64,000 bases of DNA from Rhodococcus oryzae (GTDB lineage: Bacteria; Actinomycetota; Actinomycetes; Mycobacteriales; Mycobacteriaceae): the NCBI RefSeq assembly GCF_005049235.1, contig NZ_SUMD01000008.1:124001-188000 (forward strand). Reading direction: 5' to 3'. This document shows, piece by piece, positions 15,638-24,400 of the stretch. Below the pieces are notes generated by a model that had not been told where the DNA came from, did no database searches, and was given only the letters and a program-made list of their open reading frames with translations. The translations under genes and the position numbers were made by a program. Every line of letters begins with the position of its first letter. Within the stretch, counting starts at the first letter, position 1.

Positions 15638-16419
15638 CGGGTCACCCGCCCGGTGATGCGGTCCGTCCAGAGCAGGCCGGCGCAGACGAACAACGTGCCG
15701 AGCACCAGCAGCGTTCCCCCGAGGCCGCCGGACAGCAGTACCCGCAGCGGGCTCGCACCCATCAACTGGCCCAGCGCGATCCCCAGCAACGGCAGGCAGG
15801 CGAGCACCGCTGCCGTGGCCCTGGCCCCCGACAGCCCCGCCTCCACCCGGTCCCGGAACCTGATGCGCCCCAACAGGTCCGCGCGGACCGCATCGAGCAG
15901 GTCAGCCAGCGCGACGCCGTACCGGTCGGCAACCCGCCATGCCGCCGATACCCGCCCCAACTCGATGTCGATCGCGCTCCCTGCGCCCTGCAATCCGTCG
16001 GCGGCGCTGCCCCCGAGCCGGGCGCGGGCCGCGGCAGCCCGGAACGCATCAGCCGCCGCACCACTCGATTCCCTCGCCGCCGTGGTGCAGGCGTTCGCCG
16101 GATGGGCGCCCACCCGCAGCTCCCCCGTCGCGGCCTCCAGGCAGCCGAGCAGCCCGCGCAGTTCCGCGTTCCGCGTGCCCTCGCGGCGACGCCGTGCGCG
16201 TCGATATGCGGTCGTCAGCGCGAGCGCGGCACCCGCACACCCCACCGTCGGCGCGTAGATCATCACGGCGGCAATCGATCCGAACACCACGGCCGCCCAC
16301 AACCGGGCATGTCCCCGCAGCCCGGCACCGCGAGGCGGTGGGCTCAGCCTCGTCATCGTCCTGGTGGTGGGCGCGACGACCAGCGTGAGCGCGGCGACCG
16401 TCAGCGCCGCGATCACCAC
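15634..16419 (-). CDS. tadB: TadB-like secretion platform protein
   Basis: The protein of about 261 residues has N-terminal hydrophobic segments, a T2SSF-like cytosolic domain (LRGLLGCLEAATGELRVGAHPANACTTAARES) and two C-terminal helices. Tandem GTG codons at 16419 and 16416 overlap the TadA stop and both fit. A longer reading starting at 16500 would lie inside tadA and add a non-membrane basic stretch, so I reject it. It works with TadC in the pilus machine. Confidence 0.82.
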   Translation of the reverse strand: MVIAALTVAALTLVVAPTTRTMTRLSPPPRGAGLRGHARLWAAVVFGSIAAVMIYAPTVGCAGAALALTTAYRRARRRREGTRNAELRGLLGCLEAATGELRVGAHPANACTTAARESSGAAADAFRAAAARARLGGSAADGLQGAGSAIDIELGRVSAAWRVADRYGVALADLLDAVRADLLGRIRFRDRVEAGLSGARATAAVLACLPLLGIALGQLMGASPLRVLLSGGLGGTLLVLGTLFVCAGLLWTDRITGRVTR

Positions 16420-17603
16420 GACCCCACCCCGACACCGCGTCGCTCGAGCAGGTCCGCGAGGCGGTGCGCTCCCGGACAGCTCTCGGCGGTCGGGGTCCAT
16501 GCCGGCAACACGCCGACCTGCCCGCGCTCGTCCCGATCCAGCACGCCGATCTGAGCGAGCATGCGCCTGCCGTCCGCCGCGCGGTGTACGTGCAGCACCA
16601 CCTGTACCGCCGCCGCGAGCTGGCTGTGCAGCGCGGCGCGGTCCAGGCCGCCGAGCGCCGCCAATGCCTCCAACCGGGCGGGCACCTCCTCCGGCGAGTT
16701 CGCGTGCACGGTGCCGGCCCCGCCGTCGTGACCGGTGTTCAACGCGGTGAGCAGGTCCACCACCTCGCCGCCGCGCACCTCCCCGACCACGATGCGATCC
16801 GGCCGCATCCGGAGCGCCTGCCGCACCAGTTGCCGGACCGTCACCTCGCCGACCCCCTCCACGTTCGGGGCGCGGGCGACCAGCCGCACCACGTGCGGAT
16901 GAGTCGGCGCCAGCTCGGCCGCGTCCTCCACGCAGACGATCCGCTCACGGCGGTCGACCTGCGCCAGCAGCGCGGCGAGCAGGGTGGTCTTACCCGCGCC
17001 CGTCCCGCCGACGACCAGGAACGCCAGCCGGGCGGCGACGATCCGCACGAGCAGTTCACGGGCCTCGGCGGGCACCGTGCCGCCAGAGCAGAGCGCGTCG
17101 AGACCCTGCGTCGCCGGGCGCAGCACCCGCAGCGACACGCAGGTCCCGCCGTATGCGAGCGGGGCGAGCACCGCGTGCAACCGAACCCCGAACCCGGCCC
17201 CCGCCACCGCCGGGAGGCGGCCGTCCACCCAGGGCTGGGCGTCGTCGAGTCGCCTGCCCGCCGCCAGCGCGAGGCGCTGCGCCAGCCGCCGCACCGCGGC
17301 CTCGTCGGCGAACCGTACCGGTGCGCGCTCGAGGCCGGAGCCCCGGTCCACCCAGACCTGGTCCGGCGCGGTGACCAGGACATCGGAGACATCCGGCTGC
17401 GCGAGAAGCGGTTCCAGCGCTCCGGCACCGGTGAGTTCGGTCTCCAGTACCTGCAGCGCGTCGAGCAGGTCCGTGTCCCCGAGCACCCCGGAGGCCTCCG
17501 CCCGGATCGCGGCGGCCACCATCGCCGGGCTGGGCTGCGCCGACGTCCGTGACAATCGCTCCCTGACCCGGTCCAGGAGTTCGGGCGAGACCAGGGCGCT
17601 CAC
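16413..17603 (-). CDS. tadA: TadA/CpaF pilus assembly ATPase
   Basis: The 396-residue secretion ATPase has Walker [11 protein letters not shown] near residue 200, Walker [27 protein letters not shown], and the Asp and His boxes of the CpaF/TadA family. It powers Flp pilus assembly at the inner membrane. It overlaps the ssd gene stop by 4 bases upstream and tadB downstream. M. tuberculosis Rv3659c is the syntenic relative. Confidence 0.9.
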   Translation of the reverse strand: MSALVSPELLDRVRERLSRTSAQPSPAMVAAAIRAEASGVLGDTDLLDALQVLETELTGAGALEPLLAQPDVSDVLVTAPDQVWVDRGSGLERAPVRFADEAAVRRLAQRLALAAGRRLDDAQPWVDGRLPAVAGAGFGVRLHAVLAPLAYGGTCVSLRVLRPATQGLDALCSGGTVPAEARELLVRIVAARLAFLVVGGTGAGKTTLLAALLAQVDRRERIVCVEDAAELAPTHPHVVRLVARAPNVEGVGEVTVRQLVRQALRMRPDRIVVGEVRGGEVVDLLTALNTGHDGGAGTVHANSPEEVPARLEALAALGGLDRAALHSQLAAAVQVVLHVHRAADGRRMLAQIGVLDRDERGQVGVLPAWTPTAESCPGAHRLADLLERRGVGVGSW

Positions 17604-18712
17604 GCGGCCCGCCCCCCGCCACCCGTCCCGAGCACCTCGAGGACCGCCCGCGCACCCGCGGCCAACGGCGATCGCCTGCGCAGCCGCAGGCCGCCGCGCT
17701 CGAGGTCAGCCGACAGCCGTGGCTGTGGCCGCATCACCGCGAGCACCGGGAGCCCGAGGAGCTCGCCGACGTCCGCGCCGCGCAGCCCACCGGGTGCCGG
17801 ACCGCGCACCACCACGCCCACGTTCGGATTCCTGGTGCGTGCCGCGGCCACCACGGATTCGGCGGCAGCCGCCGACCGCACCTGGGCGGGCACGACGACC
17901 GCCACCAGATCGGCCAGGTCGAACACCGCGGCTGCCAGGTCGCCGGGCCCCCGCCCGACGTCGCACACCACGAGATCGCCGGCACCGCAGCCCGATTCGA
18001 CCATCGCCCGCATCGCCGCCGCGGTCGGCCGTCCGACGTCGCCGCGCCCGCAGGACAGCACGGCCACCCCGGCGCCCGCGCCGGGCAGGGCGTCGTGCAG
18101 TGCGGTCGCCGACACCCGCCCGCCCTCGACGACCACCGCCGGCCAGCGCAGCCCCGGGCGGTCCTCGAGACCGAGCAGCAGGTCGAGGCCGCCGCCCTGC
18201 GGATCGGCATCCACCAGCAACGCGCGACTCCCGGCCCGCCGGGCGGGGCCGGTCAGCGCGATCGCCGCGGCCAGGGTGGACGCCCCGGCGCCGCCGCAGC
18301 CACCGACCACGGCGACCACCGAGCCACCCGCCACCGTGCGGTCGCGCCGCTGCGCCAGCGATTCGACCAGGGCGGGTTCATCGGCGGGCAGGACGAGGAC
18401 CGACTCCGCCCCCACTGCGGCGGCGGCCTGCCACTCGAGGAGGCCGGGCGGGCCCGAGCACACCACATGGACGGCCGACCTGCGCGGCAACGCGTCGGCG
18501 GCACAGGCTCGGGCGGCGGCCGGATCCAGCGCGATCGACGCCGCGCCGTCCCACACCTGCCGGGGAACGGGGAGCACCCGCTCGTCCAGGGCGCGGTCGG
18601 CCGCGGCCGCAGCACGGCGCACGCTCATGCACAGGCCGTCCTCCGCGAGCACCGCGAGGATCGGCCGGACATTCGGCGGATGCGGGGCACCCGATGCGTG
18701 TGGGGGTTCCAT
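17600..18712 (-). CDS. ssd: Septum-site determining/CpaE-like ATPase
   Basis: The 370-residue protein combines a variable N-terminal receiver-like part (about 1-130) with a MinD/ParA-type ATPase having deviant Walker A GGCGGAGASTLA near residue 140 and LLVDADPQGGGLDLLLG. The lysine of a classical deviant Walker A (KGGxGKT) is replaced (CGGAGAS), as in Ssd proteins. M. tuberculosis Rv3660c sits at the same place. It either positions the tad machine (CpaE/TadZ role) or affects septation. Its gene starts the tad operon, and the 6C RNA is encoded upstream on the same strand. Confidence 0.85.
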   Translation of the reverse strand: MEPPHASGAPHPPNVRPILAVLAEDGLCMSVRRAAAAADRALDERVLPVPRQVWDGAASIALDPAAARACAADALPRRSAVHVVCSGPPGLLEWQAAAAVGAESVLVLPADEPALVESLAQRRDRTVAGGSVVAVVGGCGGAGASTLAAAIALTGPARRAGSRALLVDADPQGGGLDLLLGLEDRPGLRWPAVVVEGGRVSATALHDALPGAGAGVAVLSCGRGDVGRPTAAAMRAMVESGCGAGDLVVCDVGRGPGDLAAAVFDLADLVAVVVPAQVRSAAAAESVVAAARTRNPNVGVVVRGPAPGGLRGADVGELLGLPVLAVMRPQPRLSADLERGGLRLRRRSPLAAGARAVLEVLGTGGGGRAA

Positions 18713-18884
18713 GCCGACGAGCCTGCGCGACCGGACGGGACCGCAGTCCGGAGATCTCGCCGGATGTGGACAGAATCGGGCCTGGGGATGGATTCCGGTA
18801 CCCGCGAACCACTCCGGCGTCGAGGACCTTGCGAAACAGCGCTGTCAACGCGGGAGAGGACGAGGCCCGAACGGCCAGAAAATG

Positions 18885-18980
18885 GAGGAAGACCCCCGCC
18901 AGGGGGGGAGGAGGCGGGGGTCTTCAGAGTTCAGCCCCGGGGGGTCGGGCTGAACACACCCAGATCAAGTCCAGGTGATT
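18885..18980 (-). ncRNA. 6C small RNA (B11 type)
   Basis: Read on the minus strand there are two adjacent hairpins with C-rich loops: GTTCAGCCC/GGGCTGAAC around GACCCCCCG (18955-18929), then AGACCCCCGCC/GGCGGGGGTCT around a loop with seven consecutive C (18923-18890), followed by TTCCTCCATTTT. Two stem-loops with at least six C in the loop define the actinobacterial 6C RNA. The M. tuberculosis B11 RNA lies in the same Rv3660c-Rv3661 gap and has a similar length (about 93 nt by recall). A TAGTAT -10 (about 18993-18988) predicts the 5' end near 18980. It accounts for most of the 390-base gap 18713-19102. Confidence 0.85.
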
Positions 18981-19102
18981 TTGATACTACACCCGCCGCG
19001 ATCCGAGTTTGCAAATTCGAATTTCCTGTCGGAGATCCGAAGGTGAACACTGAGAATCGCGCTCCGATCCACGATTCACCTGGGGGCTCTATCCTGGATT
19101 CC

Positions 19103-19921
19103 GTGACCGCAGAGGCGAACAGACAGCCCGGGAACGGCCGGGTCGCGGCGTTCTTCGACCTGGACAAGACGATCATCGCCAAGTCGAGCACGCTCGCGTT
19201 CAGCAAGCCCTTCTTCGACCAGGGCCTGATCAATCGGCGCTCCGTCCTCAAGAGCAGTTACGCCCAGTTCCTCTTCCTGCTCGCGGGCGCCGACCACGAC
19301 CAGATGGAGCGAATGCGCACCCACCTGACCAATATGTGCGCGGGCTGGGACGTGGAGCAGGTGCGTGCGGTGGTCGCCGAGACGCTGCACGACATCGTCG
19401 ACCCGCTCGTGTTCGCCGAGGCGGCCGATCTGATCGCCGACCACAAGCTCCGCGGCCACGATGTCATCGTGGTGTCGGCATCGGGCGAGGAGGTGGTGTC
19501 TCCGATCGCGGACGCCCTCGGGGCCGACCACGCCGCCGCGACCCGGATGGAGGTCAAGGACGGGCGCTTCACCGGCGAGGTCGACTTCTACTGCTACGGC
19601 GAGGGCAAGGTCGACGCGATCCGCGAACTGGCGCGACGGGAGAACTACGATCTCGATCGGAGTTTCGCCTACTCGGATTCGGTGACCGACCTACCGATGC
19701 TCGCCGCGGTCGGCCACCCCACCGCCGTCAACCCGGACCGCGCCCTTCGGAAGGAGGCCGCCGGAAACGGTTGGCCCATACTGACTTTCTCAAATCCGGT
19801 GTCCCTGCGGGCCCGCCTTCAGCCGCCGTCGAGATCCACCGTCGCGACGACCGCAGCGGTCGGCTTCGGCGCGTTGGCGGCAGGCGCGCTGACGTACGGA
19901 ATGCTGCGCCGTCGGCGCTGA
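19103..19921 (+). CDS. HAD-IB phosphatase with C-terminal membrane anchor (Rv3661 type)
   Basis: The 272-residue protein has HAD motifs AFFDLDKTI (residues about 17-25), VVSASGEE and the motif III region AYSDSVTDLPMLAAVG, plus a C-terminal hydrophobic helix (VATTAAVGFGALAAGALTYGML) and an RRRR end. It is very similar over its length to my memory of Rv3661, a SerB-like phosphatase. The GTG at 19103 puts 16 residues before the HAD core; another GTG at 19043 would add 20. It is transcribed away from ssd and the 6C RNA and toward the Ms1 candidate. The substrate is unknown. Confidence 0.85.
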   Translation: MTAEANRQPGNGRVAAFFDLDKTIIAKSSTLAFSKPFFDQGLINRRSVLKSSYAQFLFLLAGADHDQMERMRTHLTNMCAGWDVEQVRAVVAETLHDIVDPLVFAEAADLIADHKLRGHDVIVVSASGEEVVSPIADALGADHAAATRMEVKDGRFTGEVDFYCYGEGKVDAIRELARRENYDLDRSFAYSDSVTDLPMLAAVGHPTAVNPDRALRKEAAGNGWPILTFSNPVSLRARLQPPSRSTVATTAAVGFGALAAGALTYGMLRRRR

Positions 19922-19962
19922 CCTGGCCCGAAGACTGGGATCAATCCAGGTGTGCGAACCCC

Positions 19963-19991
19963 TTGAAGCGAGTGCGGTCACAGGGTACAAA
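19963..19991 (+). promoter_or_regulatory. Promoter of the Ms1-like RNA
   Basis: TTGAAG (19963-19968), 17 bases and TACAAA (19986-19991) form a good housekeeping-sigma promoter in a region with no following gene on this strand, as expected for a strongly made noncoding RNA starting near 19998. Confidence 0.6.
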
Positions 19992-19997
19992 GGAGTT

Positions 19998-20300
19998 ACG
20001 GATGAACGGCAGGCCAAGGTCGACCCGGAAGAGAAGGATCGGTCTCCCGGCCGCGAAGTCCCAGCACGGACACCAGGCACCCACGCGGAGCCGCAAGCCA
20101 CTATAAGGGCAGCAGCGTTGTGGGCCTGCGTGACTCGGACATTCGGCAGCGAGGACCTTGCACGAGTTGCAGAGGCGAACTGACGATGCTCGAGCCTACG
20201 CCGAGGCCGGACACACAACCCACCAAAGCACGCTTGGTAACCCGGCGATCCGTGCTAGCGGGCGGCGAAGTCGACGAGAGTCGGCAGCGCCGCTCGCATT
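19998..20300 (+). ncRNA. Probable Ms1/MTS2823 RNA
   Basis: The 446 bases between the Rv3661-like gene and the Rv3662c-like gene contain no convincing ORF. A sigma-A-type promoter faces into them. In mycobacteria this exact gap encodes Ms1 (MTS2823), an RNA of about 300 nt that binds core RNA polymerase. The identification rests on synteny, length and promoter, not on a remembered sequence match. The 3' end is a guess; I saw no clear terminator. The purine-rich 5' part (GGAGTTACGGATGAACGGCAGG) could mimic a translation start, but the 34-codon frame there has no family support. Confidence 0.6.
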
Positions 20301-20367
20301 GCGTTCGGGGCCGTTGACGCGCGATCCCAGTGCCGTTGCCTCCCAGACGAAGTCCGCCCCGGACGGA

Positions 20368-21129
20368 TCAGCCCGCGGCCGCCGCATCCGCGATCGACAT
20401 GGCCTCCCTCGCCCCGGCCTCCATCGCGCCGCAGCACAGGATCACCCAGCTGCCGACACCCTCGGCGGTTCCCGACGCGAAGCCCGTGACACCGTCGCGG
20501 TACGCCTGCTGCCGCCGCAGCCAACTCACCTCGGGCACACCCAGATTGTGGGGATCCAGCCCGGTCGACGCAGCCACCAGTCGGGACGCGGCCCGCGCGA
20601 CGACCCCGTCGGCGGCGCCGAACGGGGACAGCGACAACAACTCCCCGTGCACCACGGCCGCCAGGACCGGAGCGGGCGCCTTCGTTCCGCCGGTGACCAA
20701 CTGCGCGAGACCGTCGAGTCGCTCGGCGACCCCGGGGTCCGTCCGCGGTCGGCCCAGCGTGGACTCGTCGGTGACCAGGTCGGCCGCCGCGAGCAGGTGC
20801 AGCCGGGCCAGCGCCTGGAGCGGCGCCCGCTGCCAGGTCGGCACCATGATGGTGAGCGCGTCGCCGTCGATGGCCTGGGCCACCCGCAGCGCGCCCGCCA
20901 GGATCGGGTCGCCCTCCTCGCCCTCGGCGGGCAGTTCGGTGCTGCCCCCGTCGATGGATGCGGACGCCCGCGCGGCACGGATCGCCGCCTCGGCCGCGGT
21001 CGTGGGCCAACCGCGGCGATTGGTCTTGTGCCGGTGCACCTCGCCGAGCGCATCGCGTGCCCGGTCGGCGGCCTCACGCACGCCGGGCAGGTCCACCAAG
21101 GGCTGCAGGGGGTCGTTCACGCTGCTCAA
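20368..21129 (-). CDS. Fic-like protein lacking catalytic residues (Rv3662c type)
   Basis: The 253-residue protein is the syntenic counterpart of Rv3662c. Two features resemble Fic proteins: ASASIDGG (residues about 54-61), like the (S/T)xxxE/SSxIEG segment, and HGELLSLSPFGAADGVVARAASRL, which aligns with the Fic loop HPFxxGNGR but has Ser for His, Asp for Asn and Val for Arg. AMP transfer by the usual mechanism would then be lost. It converges with the Ms1 candidate. The Fic relation is my inference from motif spacing; the annotation in other genomes is usually hypothetical or oxidoreductase. Confidence 0.7.
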   Translation of the reverse strand: MSSVNDPLQPLVDLPGVREAADRARDALGEVHRHKTNRRGWPTTAAEAAIRAARASASIDGGSTELPAEGEEGDPILAGALRVAQAIDGDALTIMVPTWQRAPLQALARLHLLAAADLVTDESTLGRPRTDPGVAERLDGLAQLVTGGTKAPAPVLAAVVHGELLSLSPFGAADGVVARAASRLVAASTGLDPHNLGVPEVSWLRRQQAYRDGVTGFASGTAEGVGSWVILCCGAMEAGAREAMSIADAAAAG

Positions 21130-21180
21130 CGCTACCCGGCGCGGCTGTCGGGCCCGCGCGAGGAGGGCCAGGCGGCACCG

Positions 21181-21639
21181 CTAGCGATCCCCGGGGTCGG
21201 CCTCCCCGATGGTGACGCGACCGTCCTCGTGCACCACCAGACCCGGGTTGTGCGCGATCTCCCAGCGGTAGCCGTCCGGATCGGTGAAGTACCCGCTGTA
21301 CCCGCCCCAGGCCCGCCGGGCACCCGGCACCAGGACCGTTCCGCCTGCTCGCGCCGCGGTCGCGAGAACCTCGTCCACCTCCCCAGGGCTGCCGACGTTG
21401 TGTCCGAGGGTGATGGGGGCCCGGCCCTGCTCGCCCGCGACGGGCGCCGTCGGCCCGGCCTCGCGCACCATCTCGTCGACCGACCACAGCGAGAGCAGCA
21501 TGCCGGACCCGATCTGCAGGAACAGCACCTCGCCCTCGACGTACAGCGTCGGCGTCCACCCCAGTCCGCCGACGTAGAACGCGTGCGATCGAGCCGGGTC
21601 GACGACGCCGAGGGTGAGCACGCTCAGATGCTGGTCCAC
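21181..21639 (-). CDS. VOC/glyoxalase-like protein
   Basis: The 152-residue protein consists of two beta-alpha-beta-beta-beta repeats of the vicinal oxygen chelate fold: LSVLTLGVVDPARSHAFYVGGLGWTP at the N-terminus and YSGYFTDPDGYRWEIAHNPG at the C-terminus. The metal ligands usual for glyoxalase I are only partly present. It stands alone between the Rv3662c-like gene and dppD. The substrate is unknown. Confidence 0.85.
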   Translation of the reverse strand: MDQHLSVLTLGVVDPARSHAFYVGGLGWTPTLYVEGEVLFLQIGSGMLLSLWSVDEMVREAGPTAPVAGEQGRAPITLGHNVGSPGEVDEVLATAARAGGTVLVPGARRAWGGYSGYFTDPDGYRWEIAHNPGLVVHEDGRVTIGEADPGDR

Positions 21640-21687
21640 CCCTCCACTGAACCACCGTGCACGTCAGATGAGCCAGACTGTTCGGTC

Positions 21688-23391
21688 TCAGGACCCCCGC
21701 ACGAGATCGCGGCCGGGGATCGCCTCGAGCAGCTTCCGGGTGTATTCGTGCTGCGGGTTGTCGAACACCTCCACCGTCGTGGCGGCCTCGACCACCCGGC
21801 CCCGGCTCATCACCACCACGTCGTCGGCGATCTGCCGCACCACCGCCAGATCGTGTGAGATGAACAGATATGACAGGCCGAGCTGGGCTTGCAGATCGCC
21901 CAGCAGGTTCAGGATCTGCGCCTGCACGAGCACATCCAGCGCCGAGACCGCCTCATCGCAGACGAGCACCTCGGGCCTCAGTGCCAGCGCCCGCGCGATC
22001 GCCACCCGTTGCCGCTGGCCACCGGACAGTTCATTGGGGTACCGCCGCAGCACCGAGCTCGGCAGCGACACCTTGTCCAGCAGGTCGCGCACGATCAGCT
22101 CCCGCTCGCCCCTGTCCCCCACCCGGTGGGTGCGCAGCGGCTCCTCGACGGTCCGATAGATCGAGTACATCGGGTCCAGCGATCCGTACGGATTCTGGAA
22201 GATCGGCTGCACCTGGCGCCGGAATGCGAATGTGGACTTCGCATCGAACTCCGCCAGGTCGCGTCCCTCGAAGGTGACGGTCCCCGAGGTCGGCTTCATC
22301 AGGCCCAGAACCATATGCGCCACAGTCGATTTACCCGATCCGGACTCACCGACGATCGCCGTCGTGGTGCCGCGCTCGAGGCGGAAGGACACGGAGTCGA
22401 CCGCCGTGAACTCGGTGTGCCGCCACGGCGCACCGCCCCGGGTCCTGAATTCTTTGACCAGGTCCGAGGCCACCACGACATCGCCGCCCGCCGCCCTGGA
22501 CCCGCCGTCCACCGCCGCGGCGTGTTCGGCCACCTCCACTGCGCGCGCCCGGATCCGCGCGCGGGCTCGGACGGACTCGAGCTGCTGCGAGGCAAGGGAC
22601 GGCGCGGCGGACACCAGTTTCCGGGTGTACGCGTGCCGCGGATCGCCGAGGATCTCGCGGGCCGGTCCGGATTCGACGACCCGCCCCTGATGCATCACCA
22701 CCAGGTGCTCGGCCCGTTCCGCCGCCAGGCCCAGGTCGTGCGTGATCAGCAGCACGGCCGTGCCGAGTTCGCCGGTGAGCCCGGCGAGATGGTCGAGGAT
22801 CTGCCGCTGCACCGTCACGTCCAGGGCGGAGGTCGGCTCGTCCGCGATCAGCAGCTTCGGCCGGCAGGACAGCCCGATGGCGATGAGCGCACGCTGGCAC
22901 ATACCGCCCGAGAACTCGTGCGGATACTGATCGACCCGGTGGCCCGCATCCGGGAGGCCCGCCTCGGCGAGCAGCTCGACGGCTCGGGCCCTGGCCGCCT
23001 TCCCCTTCGCGATCCCGTTGGCCGCCAGGGTTTCCGCGATCTGAAAGCCTATCTTCCACACGGGATTCAGGTTCGACATCGGGTCCTGCGGAACCAGTCC
23101 GATGCCGCGACCCCGGACCGCCACCATGTCCGCCTTCGATGCCCCGACCAGGTCCCGCCCGTCGAAGCGGATCTGCCCCGCGGTGACCGCCCCGGTGCCG
23201 GGCAGCAGGTCGATGATGGCGTGGGCAACGGTCGACTTGCCCGAGCCCGACTCCCCCACGATCGCCACGGTCTGCCCCGGGTAGGCGGTCAGGCTCACCC
23301 CGCGCACCGCGGGTACCGCGCGACCGCCGGAGTGGAAGTCGACGCTGAGGTCCCGGATCTCGAGCAGCGGACCGGGCTCGTGGCCTGTCAT
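21688..23391 (-). CDS. dppD: Dipeptide ABC transporter double ATPase DppD
   Basis: The 567-residue protein contains two complete ABC ATPase domains in one chain. The first (about 1-270) has GESGSGKST, NPVWKIGFQ and FSGGMCQRALIAIGLS; the second (about 300-560) has GESGSGKST, QPIFQNPYGSLDPMYSI and LSGGQRQRVAIARAL. It thus replaces separate DppD and DppF subunits, as in mycobacterial Rv3663c. I chose the ATG at 23391, preceded by GAGGAAG, 28 bases after the dppC stop; the upstream ATG at 23454 would overlap dppC. It powers peptide import. Confidence 0.92.
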   Translation of the reverse strand: MTGHEPGPLLEIRDLSVDFHSGGRAVPAVRGVSLTAYPGQTVAIVGESGSGKSTVAHAIIDLLPGTGAVTAGQIRFDGRDLVGASKADMVAVRGRGIGLVPQDPMSNLNPVWKIGFQIAETLAANGIAKGKAARARAVELLAEAGLPDAGHRVDQYPHEFSGGMCQRALIAIGLSCRPKLLIADEPTSALDVTVQRQILDHLAGLTGELGTAVLLITHDLGLAAERAEHLVVMHQGRVVESGPAREILGDPRHAYTRKLVSAAPSLASQQLESVRARARIRARAVEVAEHAAAVDGGSRAAGGDVVVASDLVKEFRTRGGAPWRHTEFTAVDSVSFRLERGTTTAIVGESGSGKSTVAHMVLGLMKPTSGTVTFEGRDLAEFDAKSTFAFRRQVQPIFQNPYGSLDPMYSIYRTVEEPLRTHRVGDRGERELIVRDLLDKVSLPSSVLRRYPNELSGGQRQRVAIARALALRPEVLVCDEAVSALDVLVQAQILNLLGDLQAQLGLSYLFISHDLAVVRQIADDVVVMSRGRVVEAATTVEVFDNPQHEYTRKLLEAIPGRDLVRGS

Positions 23392-23419
23392 CTCTTCCTC
23401 GACCTGCTCATCAGCTCGA

Positions 23420-24400
23420 TCATCGCTTCCTCGCCTTGGGATCGAGCGCGTCACGCAGGGCGTCGCCGAGCATGATGAAGCCCAGGACCGTGACCGCCAG
23501 CGCCGCCGCGGGGTAGAAGATGATCCCCGAACCGGACCGCAGCCGGCTCTGACCGGTGCTGATGTCCCCTCCCCAGGACACCACGCTCGGCGGCAGCCCG
23601 ATGCCGAGGTAGGACAGCGTCGCCTCGGTGACGATGAAGACGCCGAGCCAGATCGTGGTCACCACGATCACCGGGCCGATCGCGTTGGGGAGCACGTGCC
23701 GCAACAGGATGCGGAATCGGGAGACGCCCAGCGCCGTCGCCGCGAGCACGAAGTCGTTGCCGCGCACCGAGATGACCGAGCCCCTTGCGATCCTGGCCAC
23801 GTGCGGCCAGGCGAACAGGGCCAGGATCAGCATCACCGTCCAGATGCTCCGGTTCCGGAACAGCTGCATCATCACGATCGCCGCGAGGATGAGCGGGATG
23901 CCGAAGAAGATGTCGGTGATCCGGGAGACGACCGCATCGAGCCGGCCGCCGTAGAACCCCGCGAGGGCACCGACGGTGCCACCGATGAGCAGGAAGATCG
24001 CGGTCGCGCCGACGCCGGTGAGCACCGAGGCCCGCGCGCCGTACACGGTGCGGGCGAAGATGTCGCAGCCCTGCAGGTCGAACCCGAACGGATGCCCGGC
24101 CCCCGGCCCCCGCATGCTGTTCTGCCCCAGACACATTCGTGGGTCCTGACCTGTGAACAGTCCGGGCACCGCGACCACCACGAAGACGAAGAGGATCAGC
24201 AGGGCCGAGACGAGGAACATCGGGTTTCGCCGCAGGCCGCGCCAGGCATCGCGCCACATGCTGGTCGGCGGCGAGGCCTCGTCGAGCCGATCGACGCCGA
24301 GCGCCTCCACCTCGTCCGGTCCGGCGACGAAGTAGTTCTGCCCGGCGCGCGCCTCGGGGGATGCGCGATCGGGTGTCCCGGGGAGCTCCGGATCAGGCAT
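23420..24400 (-). CDS. dppC: Dipeptide ABC transporter permease DppC
   Basis: The 326-residue protein has an OppC N-terminal segment (about 50-105) and the permease motif YGARASVLTGVGATAIFLLIGGTVGALAGFYGGRLDAVVSRITDIFFGIPLILAAIV. The C-terminal GDALRDALDPKARKR is typical. It overlaps dppB by 8 bases. It is part of dppABCD (Rv3663c-Rv3666c order), transcribed from the dppA side. Confidence 0.92.
   Translation of the reverse strand: MPDPELPGTPDRASPEARAGQNYFVAGPDEVEALGVDRLDEASPPTSMWRDAWRGLRRNPMFLVSALLILFVFVVVAVPGLFTGQDPRMCLGQNSMRGPGAGHPFGFDLQGCDIFARTVYGARASVLTGVGATAIFLLIGGTVGALAGFYGGRLDAVVSRITDIFFGIPLILAAIVMMQLFRNRSIWTVMLILALFAWPHVARIARGSVISVRGNDFVLAATALGVSRFRILLRHVLPNAIGPVIVVTTIWLGVFIVTEATLSYLGIGLPPSVVSWGGDISTGQSRLRSGSGIIFYPAAALAVTVLGFIMLGDALRDALDPKARKR

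Noticed and set aside
20001-20105. A 34-codon ORF in the Ms1 candidate.
   Set aside because: It is Arg/Lys rich without hydrophobic or domain features and lies in the region expected to be a structural RNA.
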